Below are positions 21,268-31,194 of a DNA stretch of 64,000 nucleotides, in pieces. The notes below the pieces were generated by a model, which had not been told where the DNA came from, ran no database searches, and saw only the letters and a list, made by a program, of their open reading frames with translations. Location: contig OX459108.1 of assembly GCA_949775045.1 (NCBI GenBank), positions 7,195,961-7,259,960 of the forward strand. The letters run 5' to 3'. Within the stretch, counting starts at the first letter, position 1. The number at the start of each line of letters is the position of its first letter. Origin of the DNA: Metridium senile (lineage: Eukaryota > Cnidaria > Anthozoa > Actiniaria > Metridiidae). The position numbers and the translations under genes are program-made.

Positions 21268-21485
21268 CTAGTGCTGCAAAGTGGATTATTTCCCTCATTT
21301 GTATAATTAGTACATTGAAATATTCATATGCAGGATAAATAAAATTTGTTATATACTCAATCGTCCTTTTTTTCTGATTAAAACAATAGTTGCACGTGCC
21401 ATTGTACCTTATTAGCATATTTAGTGGGTGTTGTTTCCAAATATTGGACCGGCCACTAATCAGTGTCCTTATGCGAAACATGTCT

Positions 21486-22064
21486 AATGGTCACTAAATA
21501 CGAACTTTTTCTTTTCTTTTATTTCATGGATATAGTGTTATCACAGAACATAAAGTGTAGACGTTGTTTAAATAATGCATACCAGTTTTTGAGAAAGTCA
21601 GTTGTCTCTCTTTGAACGACTACTCTCGTAAGCGACCATCTCTCGTAAGCGACCATCTCTCGTAAGCGACCGTGCAACGGCTTTCAATTTCCCGTTTTAT
21701 TCCCCATATAAACTCTGTATTAAATTTATCTCGTAAGCGACCGCGACCTCCCTAACGGTTCAAGTTTTGTGCTTTAATTATTCCTGTATATCGTACATAC
21801 ATATATATTTGATATTTGATTTGTATTTAATTTACTCCCCTCCCCTCCCCCTCTCCTTCGTTGATAGTGCGTGGCATATCAACAGTGCTTTTTATAAATT
21901 ATGTCACGAAACCATTGTTGTTTAGACCAATCAAAATGTCAGTGCTTACTTCTGCCATGCAAATTAGCAAAAGCCCTCGGCAATCATTCACAGACAGATA
22001 TACAGTCAAACGCTAGCTTTTAAAAAGCCTCTATTTGAATCCGTTATAGGTGAGTGTAGTGTTT
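21486..22064. other. Family A MITE remnant and 'CTCGTAAGCGACC' repeats
   Basis: Positions 21486-21540 continue the family A MITE cut by Harbinger ('atttcatggatatagtgtta'). Positions 21597-21760 carry repeated CTCGTAAGCGACC units and 'caatttcccgtttt', shared with 56600-56745, a degenerate MITE. No gene. Confidence 0.6.
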
Positions 22065-22248
22065 AACAAATAGAACAGGCTTTTCCGTGCTCTGTTCAGT
22101 TATAAAGCACGATGAAAGTGACGAGAGCACGAAAGAAGTGATGGGAGAAGCACGAGCTGAAAGCTGAAAGCTGAAAGTCTTGAGCGCTCTCTTCACTTTC
22201 TGAGTGCTTTATAACTGAACAGAGCACGGAAAAGACTGTTCTATTTGT
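22065..22248. mobile_element. Foldback MITE
   Basis: AACAAATAGAACAG pairs with CTGTTCTATTTGTT, and 'cttttccgtgctctgttcag' with its complement, giving arms of about 50 bp. The centre has a GAAAGCT triplication. Confidence 0.85.
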
Positions 22249-22369
22249 TTTATTATATATTTGCTCATTTCTTTTAACCTTAAATCACTTTAATTTCACG
22301 CTTTTTATCGATAAAGTTACTGATTCTATTTCAAAATTCTCCCTACTACACAGCATGAAAAATTACATT

Positions 22370-22860
22370 TAAGCGAGCTTAAAGGTAGCTTAAAGCTATC
22401 TTAAAGTATTGCTTTAAACTCCTTTACGTGAACTTTAAGTTTCGTAAAGTTCAACTTTAAGTCAGCTTTAAGCTGCGATTTAAAGCTGCTTAAAGAGACA
22501 CGCCCTTTAAGCTGACTTAAAGTTGTTGCTTAAAGTTGCTTAAATGGTACTTTAAACTGATGTAAATGTCACTTAAAGTTCCTTAAATCATTGGTTTGAG
22601 CATTTCTAGGGGAGCTTAAATCGCACTTAAAGTTCCTTAAATCATTGGTTTGAGCATTTCTAGGGGAGCTTAAATCGCACTTAAAGTTCCTTAAATCATT
22701 GGTTTGAGTATTTTAAGGGGAGCTTAAATCGCACTTAAAGTTCCTTAAATCATTGGTTTGAGCTTTTTTAGGTGAGCTTAAATCGCACTTAAAGTTCCTT
22801 AAATCATTGGTTTGGGCACTTTTAGGGACCTTAAATCTTACTTAAAATTCCTTATAAATG
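22370..22860 (+). repeat. E1 left subterminal repeat array
   Basis: CTTAAAG/CTTTAAG hexamer-type motifs occur dozens of times, first in mixed orientation. From about 22560 there are four to five tandem units of about 55-62 bp containing GCACTTAAAGTTCCTTAAAT and CATTGGTTTGAGC. Confidence 0.9.
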
Positions 22861-25046
22861 GATTATTAAAAGTTCAGGCAAAAAGTATTTTTAATCTTTT
22901 GCTTTCATGATTCATCCTAAGTAATATGCAATAACCACCCTGATCTAATATCTCATACAAAATTCTTCAGAAGACATCAAGATTCAAAATACAATTTATT
23001 AAATAATACAACTTTAACTTACAAATGTTGGCATATTCACCATACAATATAAATATATTACATTTTCAAATAATGCAGCTCTTTTGAACATCCAAGTCAT
23101 TATTTTATGAAGTTCAATAAATAGTAATTTTACATTTGCCTTTGAAAGAAACATGACTTTTTAGTTTGTATTGGTTGATCAAAATTAAAAGAAAATATCA
23201 TGTTCAGAGCCAACTACTAAAACACTGAACATTCTTTCATGGGCAAGTGAAAACCACTAATGCAATAGGCCATGATGGCATCATGTAACTACAACTATCA
23301 GAATGTTTTACAACTTTCAATTATTATCCAAACTTTTAATTCCCATGTGAAATATTATTTCACAGTAGAAAGTGAACAAAGCATTCTGATCTTGACAGTA
23401 TATGATGACATGATGCAAATTCTCTATCTCTCTCTATATAAATATTGAAATAATTATTTGGTCAAACCTGATGGTCCTTAAGCCAATAATCTTACACACT
23501 GATTATCTTTGTACTTTGCATAATTATAAATGACTTTTGACAGACCTCAAATTTGACTAAATAAACTTTTTACATTTATTTATATTTTAAATATATGACA
23601 TAGATAATGATACATTGTATATAGACTGGCAATAAATAATATTAAGAAGTTATTAACTGAGTGTGAGGTCTGTAGGTGGAAATATCAGACAGAGTTATTG
23701 ACAGTATTGACCAAGCGCAAATATTTTATCATTGAGCCATATATTAAAATGGAGTGTGATGATGATGATAAAGTGTAATAATGATAATAGTAATATGCAT
23801 TATAACGACAATAATGATGATATGAGTGATGATGATGCAAGTAACAGTGTAGATAAATAATATAATACTAGATAAATTATGAAAATAAGTGATATACACC
23901 AAATCGAAATATGGCGACCAATTTTAATAACTATTGTTTTTGACTGGCTAGCCTCGCACACATGTGAAAACTCCATTGTGTTTCAACGTGAACACAAGGC
24001 TAGCCAGTCAAGAACAATAGTTATTAAAATTGGTCGCCATATTTCGATTCGGTCTATAGAAAATGATATATAAATAATAGATAATATAATGATATGGGTA
24101 ATGTGGAGGATAATGCTGGTGATAATAATAATGATGAATATAAATGATAAGTAGTAGTGATAATTCACTATCATATCTAAATATTATCACTACCAGTACC
24201 GTACACCATGATATTCATTATCATTTATATTCATCATTATTATTATTACCAGCATTATCCTCCACATTAACCATATCATTATATTATCTTTTATTTAAAT
24301 ATCATTTTCTATGTCACTAATGTTCATTATTTATCTATTATTATATTTATTCATCTCCACTGTTACTTGCATCATCATCACTCATATAATCAGTATTGTC
24401 ATTATTAATCATTGTATTAATCTCCACTTACTTCCATCAGTGTTATTGTTATCACAACCGGTATTATCAAGATTAGTACTAGTATCATGATGGAGATGAT
24501 GATAATAAGAATGATACTAGTACTAATGTTGATAATACTGGTTGTGATAACAATGACACTGATAAAAGTAAGTGGACATTAATATAATGGTTGATATATA
24601 TATAATGGTGTAAGGTTATGATAATAAAAATGATAGTGATTGGGATGATGATGTTAGTATTAAATGAGAACAGTGTTAATGGTGATAATACTGGTTGTGA
24701 TGACGGTTGACAATAAATGATAAAAGTAAGTGGAGATTAATATAATGACAAATTGACAATTTTTTTGGAACAAATTGTTATTTCAAGTCACTGTCCGGAT
24801 ACCATACCGGTCACGACTGAGATACTTAATCAATTAACTTATTCTGTAATTCCTACAAGTTGCTAATAAAGCTACTATATATATAGACTTATTATCCAAT
24901 TAGTCATAGACAAGTAAAAATATCGCAGGAGTAGGACTGGATCAAGTAAAAATATCCAGCGATATTTTTACTCGTCTATCTAGCCCTCAAGTAAAACAAT
25001 ATTTTGCTTTATAAAAGAACAAAAACTTTTTGATTGTATAATAAAT
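22861..25046. other. AT-rich E1 interior with GAT/ATA palindromes
   Basis: No coding exon found. Positions 23750-24740 are rich in ATGATGATAATAA and contain two palindromic stretches, about 24070-24290 (broken by a short spacer) and about 24411-24590 (centre near 24490, 'agtactagtatcat' arms). A clear MITE at 23902-24049 is inserted into the first. Confidence 0.6.
23902..24049. mobile_element. Foldback MITE (AATCGAAATATGGCGACC)
   Basis: Arms of about 65 bp: AATCGAAATATGGCGACCAA through 'ttgactggctagcct' and its complement. There are only one or two differences between the arms, so it is probably young. Confidence 0.88.
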
Positions 25047-25190
25047 AACTTATTAGACAGTTTGATGTGTTATATTGCTGGATATTTTACTCGTTAACTT
25101 GCATTTTGACTCGCCCGGAGGCTCGTCAAAATACAGCGTTTCACTCGTAAAATATCCAGCCCATATTACACATCAAACTGTCCAATAAGA
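25047..25190. mobile_element. Foldback MITE (CTTATTAGACAGTTTGATG)
   Basis: CTTATTAGACAGTTTGATGT pairs with ACATCAAACTGTCCAATAAG, and 'gctggatattttactcg' pairs with 'cgtaaaatatccagc'. A related fragment ('aagtaaaaatatccagcgat') lies just upstream at 24950. Confidence 0.85.
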
Positions 25191-26429
25191 TATATATATA
25201 TTCACTTGTGTCCAGATAGAATACCAGTACTTCTTCTTCTTGAACAACAGTTCTATTTAGTTCTGTGGATATAAACAATCAAATATTTAGATCAGTATAT
25301 TTCAACCATGATGGTTTTGATAGTAGTCTTAATTCCTTTCATTAAATCATTCACTCAGCCGTTATAAGTGAGGAACAAACAATTTGAAATAATGCAGTTT
25401 ATATAGCAGTTTGAGTTAGATAACATGGTTCAAGGAATTACAGTCATCTTTGCCCCATTGCCATCTTGCCCCCAACTGGTACTATCCTTCCCCCTTACAA
25501 AAGTGTACATACAAATGTTGCTTAAAACAATTTAATAAGAAAAAATATAAGTACATCATAATAAAAAAGGAATAAGAATATTACATTTTTATATATAAGA
25601 AGCATATAAGTATATGATTGTGTAAGTAGTACCATCTTGCCCCTATGCAATTCATAGGGGCATTATATAACACTTCGAGATTATTTCTTGCTTTATAAAG
25701 CAATTTAAGAAATCAAATAAATCATTTTGCTTCACAATAAGTTTGATAATCGTTTTTCTTTCTTTTCAAGGTTTAAAACAAGCCAATAATCATATTTGTA
25801 GCTAACATATAGAGCGAGTTTAAATAGTATATTAATTCGACAATTGCAAGATGGCCGCTTCGATTTCGACTTGGCGTCCTATTGCTTCGAGTTCATTTCT
25901 TGTTTTAATAAGAAGTCAAAGAAATAATTTCGCTTCACAAATATTTTTATAATCGTTTTTCTTTCTTTTAAAGCTTTAAAAGAAGCCAAGAATCACATCT
26001 GTGGCTTAGTTATAGTGCTATATAATGCTATAAACTATAGTAACTGAGTATCAAAGTGTGGCTGTTTCGAAGGGTTCTTACCTGAAGAAGTTAAACGACA
26101 TTAAGGACAGCAAGTCATTCTTTTTAACTCGTCAAATAGCAACAAGTTCTTCCTGAAGGATATACAAGCACTTGAGTTCCGTATAAGCGATTCTAACCGG
26201 GTAAATGGTCCATTTTTGTGATTGAAATCAGTCACCAACGCCACAAAGTAACGGCCGCCAAATCTGAATTTTCAAACGGTCTTCTGTAAAGTTTGCAAAG
26301 CACCTTGGGCCGGGCATAAATTTCCCCGGCCCAGGCCCTCTACCAGCGTTGTAACAGTTAGCAAACGTACATGGCAAAGTTAGCAATTCACCACTACGGT
26401 GCAAATACAAGGGCAAATGAACTCAAATA

Positions 26430-26750
26430 TGATTTTCAATAAACGTTGCAATAACTTTGCACTATGGGCAAAGGTCATTTTTATTTCATATTTGCTATAT
26501 TAGTCCGGCTGCTAACGATCAAAAATGTTCGTTTTGTGATAAAAGCATGAAACTTGACCAAATTACTAACTTCACCAAGGCGATCATTTTGTGATATGGG
26601 GCCATTCGAAATAGACGCTTGAAACCGAGTACTGCGCATGCCCTAAAATAGATGTGCATGGAAGCGATGCTTCACCAAAATATTTAATTTAACTGATCTA
26701 ATCTTCATCTATATTGAAGTATCTTAACTGAAATGTGTTACAGGTAAGTT
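26430..26750 (+). repeat. E1 internal inverted repeat, left arm
   Basis: Blocks such as 'gcatgaaacttg', 'ttcaccaaggcgatcat', 'gggccattcgaaata' and 'atctatattgaagtatctt' recur in inverted order at 28965-29230. The arms are diverged (roughly 85-90 percent by eye). A strong splice donor, TTACAG|GTAAGTT (GT at 26744), faces inwards, so the arm may contain a leader exon. The region 25191-26430 before it shows no supported gene. Confidence 0.75.
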
Positions 26751-26774
26751 CATGTGTTAGTTTTTGCCCCGAAA

Positions 26775-26797
26775 GTCGTCACGTGATTGGTCACGTG
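26775..26797. promoter_or_regulatory. Paired CACGTG E-boxes with a CCAAT box
   Basis: GTCACGTGATTGGTCACGTGA holds two CACGTG palindromes with ATTGG (reverse CCAAT) between them. It lies about 30 bp beyond the inward-facing donor of the E1 arm. The spacing looks regulatory, but no transcript is known. Confidence 0.4.
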
Positions 26798-26804
26798 ACT
26801 GTGA

Positions 26805-27083
26805 GATTTTATATGTCCATGAAATAAAATCTAAATAGTTACTAACTAATAGTTTTTATTTAGTGCCTATTAGTCACTATCACTCAACTGGAACAGCTTT
26901 AGTAACAATACACAATGAATAAAGTATTAACTTTCTATGGTTTTGAGTATTTGATTTGTCTTGTGGTCTATTGTTACTAAAGCTGTTCCAGTTGAGTGAT
27001 AGTCACTAATAGTCACTAAATAAAAACTAATATGTAGGAACTATTTAGATTCTATTTCATGGACATAGTGTAAGCACTCTACA
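26805..27083. mobile_element. MITE family A, copy nested in E1
   Basis: 'atgtccatgaaataaaatct' pairs with 'agattctatttcatggacat', and 'caactggaacagctttagta' pairs with 'tactaaagctgttccagttg'. The right end is complete (GTGTAAGCACTCTA) and the left end is degraded. Confidence 0.85.
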
Positions 27084-28026
27084 CTGGAAAATTTACTATA
27101 GAACTGACTTTGCTATATAGGTAGACGTACAATATATTTTTAACCACTGTTATCATATGACCCGTATTTTGCCCGGCGCGCGCTCTTAAGAAAACCATCG
27201 AAAAAAGTCACGTGATGGGGTCCCCGTACGGCTTTTTCACCTGGTCCGTACAAACACGTACGAACCCGCTACTCGAAATGGCTTCCTCAATCAATCAAAC
27301 TAAATTTAAAAAATTGGGTCATATGCGCTCGGTCCTTACGTCATGACCGCGTGACGTGACGCAAAGCCAACACCCATATTCAGAAGTTTAGCGAAGTAGA
27401 ACACCACAGGCGGAAACTTGGCGAGCATTGCTACTACATAATCAAATTTTATCAAATATTTTGACCACAAACGGCTATTTCTCGAAGCAAGCTGACTTGG
27501 GTTAAGGTATGTTTGATATTGATCGAAATATGTATAAGCTCTGCTGTGAGTTTGTTTTAGTATTAACATATAAACTTAATATGTCTAGATTCCATAATTA
27601 ATACGTATGATCGTCGTAAACAACTATATAGTGGTATTATGAAATGTACTTTAGTATACTGATATACCACTATCACACTGCAGTCTGTTATTGATATAAG
27701 TTGTAGAAATATATTACATAAATCTGTGAGACACTGCAGATTAATTTCATCATTTACTGACGAGTTTACTTTTCGATTCGCATGGTTGAATGGTTCTTTT
27801 AAAAAGAGGTCGCTAGCTAATACACTCTATCTAAGGTTCTGTTAGGTTTATAACAAGTCAATAAACGGCAAACAAACTACCTGTTTTTCTGTCCTATCTT
27901 TTTGAACTTCTTTAGAAGATACCAAACACTGCAGCTTTGAAACCAGCAAACAGTATTAACCATACATACTTTGACTTACTGTTTCACGATAAATAATTTT
28001 CAGGTTCCTCCTTTTTTTCTCACTAG

Positions 28027-28287
28027 TTTCCTCACCACATCAAGTCTCAAGTTCGTTTGTTTGCAATAATTACAAATTATGGCTTGTTGACAAAAAAAAT
28101 TAAATGCGCTTTAGAATCGCATGTGCCTACTACGCAAAAAGGAAACAAATCGAATACCCATACCACAAAAGTCAAGTTTTCATGTCGTTGTCAGGACTGC
28201 GGTGCAGTTCACCAACTTTCTTTAAAATTCAATAAATTGAAATTCGTTGATGACAAAGAATCCGAAAATAATCAAGTTGAATTGTAA
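28027..28287 (+). CDS. Candidate terminal exon in E1, unknown protein
   Basis: After the polypyrimidine acceptor TTTTTTTCTCACTAG the frame stays open for 86 codons to TAA at 28285-28287, followed by AATAAA at 28302-28307. The product is basic and has a Cys cluster, SCRCQDCGAVHQL, near residue 62, then an acidic end. No family recognised. Its 5' exon could be the donor at 26744 in the E1 arm. It may be a relic of an element-encoded protein; start and expression are uncertain. Confidence 0.4.
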   Translation, partial: FPHHIKSQVRLFAIITNYGLLTKKIKCALESHVPTTQKGNKSNTHTTKVKFSCRCQDCGAVHQLSLKFNKLKFVDDKESENNQVEL

Positions 28288-28307
28288 TGATTGAAAATCT
28301 GAATAAA

Positions 28308-28964
28308 ATTACTTTTTATCCATTTGAGTGGTTTCGTACAGTTCAATAAACATCGGTGTAAATTTATATCTCTGAACTCTAGATATCATATAAAATAAAA
28401 CCGTTCCTTCGACACCTATTTCCCCAGTGGTTAAAGACTGCAGATCTATCATGTGTCGTCAATTCGAATCCGGATTGAGAGATTATCTCTTCGGGGTCTG
28501 CACGTTATTAAGAGAATGTTTTATTGTTATACTTAGAACGATATTGATAACTGTCTTTTCTTTTCGACCTGGATTGACTAGGCGGCACACAGCCAATCAA
28601 ACAAGTTCAACATAGACATGATCTGTTCTTTCAGCCGGAATCATAAAAGAGACGGAGTTATAAGATCACATAATATTTCATGCCTTTCATTTCTAAAAAT
28701 AATTAATCGATCATCATCATTCAACCCTAACGCTAAAAATATCGGCTACACATAAATAACACGGTTGGCGGTCAACTCTCTCGGCATTAATTGTGCGAAA
28801 ATTCGCGCCAAAACAATTTCCCCGTCATTTGTAAAAATACTTGGTCTGAGTGCTAAAAGTAGTCGACCAAATTCGCGCCAAAAATAATTTCCCCACCATT
28901 TTTTCAATTCCCATTTTTGAATAAATTTCACGGTTGCGGTCAAGTCTCCATTTCACACTACTGC
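28308..28964. other. E1 loop sequence with two E2F-like sites
   Basis: TTCGCGCCAAAA occurs twice (about 28801-28812 and 28872-28883), each followed by a near-copy of 'aatttcccc'. On the minus strand both read TTTTGGCGCGAA, the E2F consensus. No ORF of note. Confidence 0.4.
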
Positions 28965-29230
28965 ACATTTCAGTGAAGATACTTCAATATAGATCAAGAT
29001 TAACAATCTAAAATAAAATTAAATATTTTGTTAAAGCCTCGTTTCCATGCACACCTATTTAGGGGCATGCGCATTACTCGGTTTCGAGCGCCTATTTCGA
29101 ATGGCCCTATATCACATAATGATCGCCTTGGTGAAGTTAGTAATCTGGCCAAGTTTCATGCTTTTATCACAAAACAAACAATTTGATATATTTTTGGTCG
29201 TTAGCAGCTGGACTATATGTTGCAAACGTA
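28965..29230 (-). repeat. E1 internal inverted repeat, right arm
   Basis: Inverted partner of 26430-26750. It retains 'ttcagtgaagatacttcaat', 'ggccctatatcacataatg' and 'aagtttcatgcttttatcac'. The outward DNA (29231-29370) is unrelated to that outside the left arm. Confidence 0.75.
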
Positions 29231-29369
29231 ATTCAAATATGGTGGATGAAATTCACTCCTAATATTTGCCGTCAGCCGGGGTTTGTAGCGTATTTTTGTG
29301 CAGTGGTCGTAACAACTGTGTGTTTTTTCTCCCGAAAAAACATGTTGTTGGCCTATACATTCTGAAATA

Positions 29370-29566
29370 AACAATCCATTGGTTATAGCAACCGTAATGA
29401 TTTTGATTTTTGTTTATAAAACAATATCAAATAACCAAATTTTATTGGTAATTTCAACCATAATGATTTTGGTTGTTTTTACATCCCAAATAGAATTGGT
29501 TAAAATAACCATTTCGATTGGTCATTTCTTATGGTTGTTTCAACCAAGCAGTTTTTACAGTGTAGG
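29370..29566 (-). mobile_element. Solo end of another CACTG-type element
   Basis: Read on the minus strand it starts CACTGTAAAAACTGCTTGG and continues with repeated GGTTGAAA/AACCATAA motifs, the look of another EnSpm-type terminus with subterminal repeats. No partner end was found in the window. Confidence 0.4.
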
Positions 29567-29579
29567 TTAGGCTTAACGT

Positions 29580-29965
29580 TTAAACACCTTTAAGCTACTT
29601 TAAGTAATAACTTAAAGTTGTTCTCTAAGCTTTAAGGAAACTTTACACTACCTTTATGCTCAACGTGTTAAAAGTTAACTTTAAGCTACTTTAAGTAATA
29701 ACTTAAAGTTGTTCTCTAAGCTTTAAGTAAACTTTACACTACCTTTATGCTCAACGTGTTAAAAGTTAACTTTAAGCTACTTTAAGTCGCAATTAAACCT
29801 AGCTTAAAGTTGTACCAACAGCTTTAAGTTGACTTTAAGCAAGCTTTATACTCGGTATGTAAAGCTGACCTTTAAACTGCTTTACGCGGCACTTAAAGCT
29901 AACTTAAAGCTGAACTGAACAACTTTAAGCAGCTTTAAGTTGGCTTAAAGCTGCTTAAATCAAAC
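29580..29965 (-). repeat. E1 right subterminal repeat array
   Basis: TTTAAGC/ACTTAAAG motifs throughout, with a 106-bp tandem duplication (units starting near 29590 and 29672) containing 'ctactttaagtaataactta' and 'ctttatgctcaacgtgtt'. It is the counterpart of 22370-22860. Confidence 0.9.
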
Positions 29966-29978
29966 TTTTCGTGCTGTG

Positions 29979-30447
29979 CTACCATTCGTGTGAGTTCTCG
30001 AGCGCTGATTGGTTGCCGTCTTGGTTTCCTATAACACTGTCACGCCACGCTACAGTCGTGCGAATGAAATTCAATCGATGCAAAAGGGACTGCAAAAGGC
30101 CGATAAAAACAAGATTATATGGATAAACGATGAATGGAAATTACTTTTCTGTAAGTAAAAAATTGTAATAAATGCCAATTTGTTCTCATGGAGCATGTGT
30201 GTTTTAAATTTATGCCGTTTTGCAGTCCTTTTGACAAATGTTCGCCAACAATCATCCCAGCGAACCGTTTGCTGAAACCGATAGTAATCTTATTTTCAGC
30301 AAAAACATGCTCAAAGTTGTTTTGGTTAGAGAATGTAATATTTATGGATCGTTTGAAAAGCTATACATTTTGTAGAAATTTTGAACTCCTCAAGTTTGGT
30401 GTCATTTTAAATTTGGCCGGTTTTGAGTCCTATTTGGTTGTATTGTA
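29979..30447. other. Unique spacer between E1 and E2
   Basis: 469 bp with no gene I can support. A splice-donor-like TTTCT|GTAAGTA lies near 30149, after a short ATG-containing stretch, and a 91-codon ORF (30188-30463) has no recognisable feature. Confidence 0.4.
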
Positions 30448-30592
30448 CACAGGGAAAAAATAGAAATTCCAATATTGGATGATCATTGGTTAATCATTGG
30501 AAGTTCATTGGATGATCATTGGTAATTTTAGTTAGTTTTCCAACATTGGCAAAACGTTACCCATACCAAGGTTGGTATATTTTAAAGGAGTA

Positions 30593-31008
30593 CCAATATT
30601 GGTATATCAACAGGTTTACCAATAATGTACCAATAAAACAGTGATATCCCAATATTGGATAGTTAAATTGGCCAAGTGGTCATAATAACAGTCCAACATT
30701 GGTATATCAACAGGTTTACCAATAATGTACCAATAAAAATTGATATTCCAATATTGGTTAGCCAATTATCAACTAGACAGTCCAACATTGGTATATCAAC
30801 AGGTTTACCAATAATGTACCAATAAAAATTGACATTCCAATATTGGATAGCCAATTATCAACTAGACAGTCCAACATTGGTATATCAACAGGTTTACCAA
30901 TAATGTACCAATAAAAATTGACATTCCAATATTGGATAGTCAATTATCAACTAGACAGTCCAACATTGGTATATCAACAGGTTTACCAATAATGTACCAA
31001 TAAAAATG
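30593..31008 (-). repeat. E2 left subterminal array, 89-bp units
   Basis: Four to five units start with CCAACATTGGTATATCAAC at about 30693, 30782, 30871 and 30960, with a diverged one at 30593. The unit core TTTTTATTGGTACATTATTGG (minus strand) resembles the right array's TTTTATTGGGACATTATTGG, in the same orientation relative to the element end. Confidence 0.9.
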
Positions 31009-31194
31009 ACATCACAATAATAAGTGGCTCTTCATATTTAATGCCTCAAACAATATAAACAATGACATTTTCTTTACTTATCACAATCACAAGACTAATA
31101 TTTGCGAGGGTTCAATAACACTGTCGTCATCACCTGTTTCTGATGAATCAGATACACCAGATTCCTCATTGCCACAATCAAGCATTTGAGATTT

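Larger units (their letters stand above)
18604..21485. mobile_element. PIF/Harbinger transposon, apparently complete (2.9 kb)
   Basis: Terminal inverted repeats of about 120 bp (18604-18722 and 21366-21485) start AGACATGTTTCGCATAAGG and differ at only a couple of positions. A 3-bp AAT repeat flanks the element (18601-18603, 21486-21488); 3 bp is the Harbinger target length, though the usual sequence is TWA. It contains two divergent genes, a DDE transposase and a basic accessory protein, the standard Harbinger pair. High TIR identity and open frames suggest recent activity. Confidence 0.9.
22349..29978. mobile_element. E1: 7.6-kb EnSpm/CACTA-like element with CTA target duplication
   Basis: The left end CACAGCATGAAAA and the right end (complement) CACAGCACGAAAA are inverted and continue into 'TTTAAGC'. 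The flanking CTA is present on both sides (22346-22348, 29979-29981), matching the 3-bp target of CACTA elements. Dense TTTAAG/CTTAAAG motifs fill both subterminal regions (22370-22860, 29580-29965), and CACTA elements are known for such subterminal repeats. The interior holds nested MITEs, an internal inverted repeat (about 26430-26750 and 28965-29230) and one candidate coding exon. No transposase is recognisable, so it is probably non-autonomous. Confidence 0.75.
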
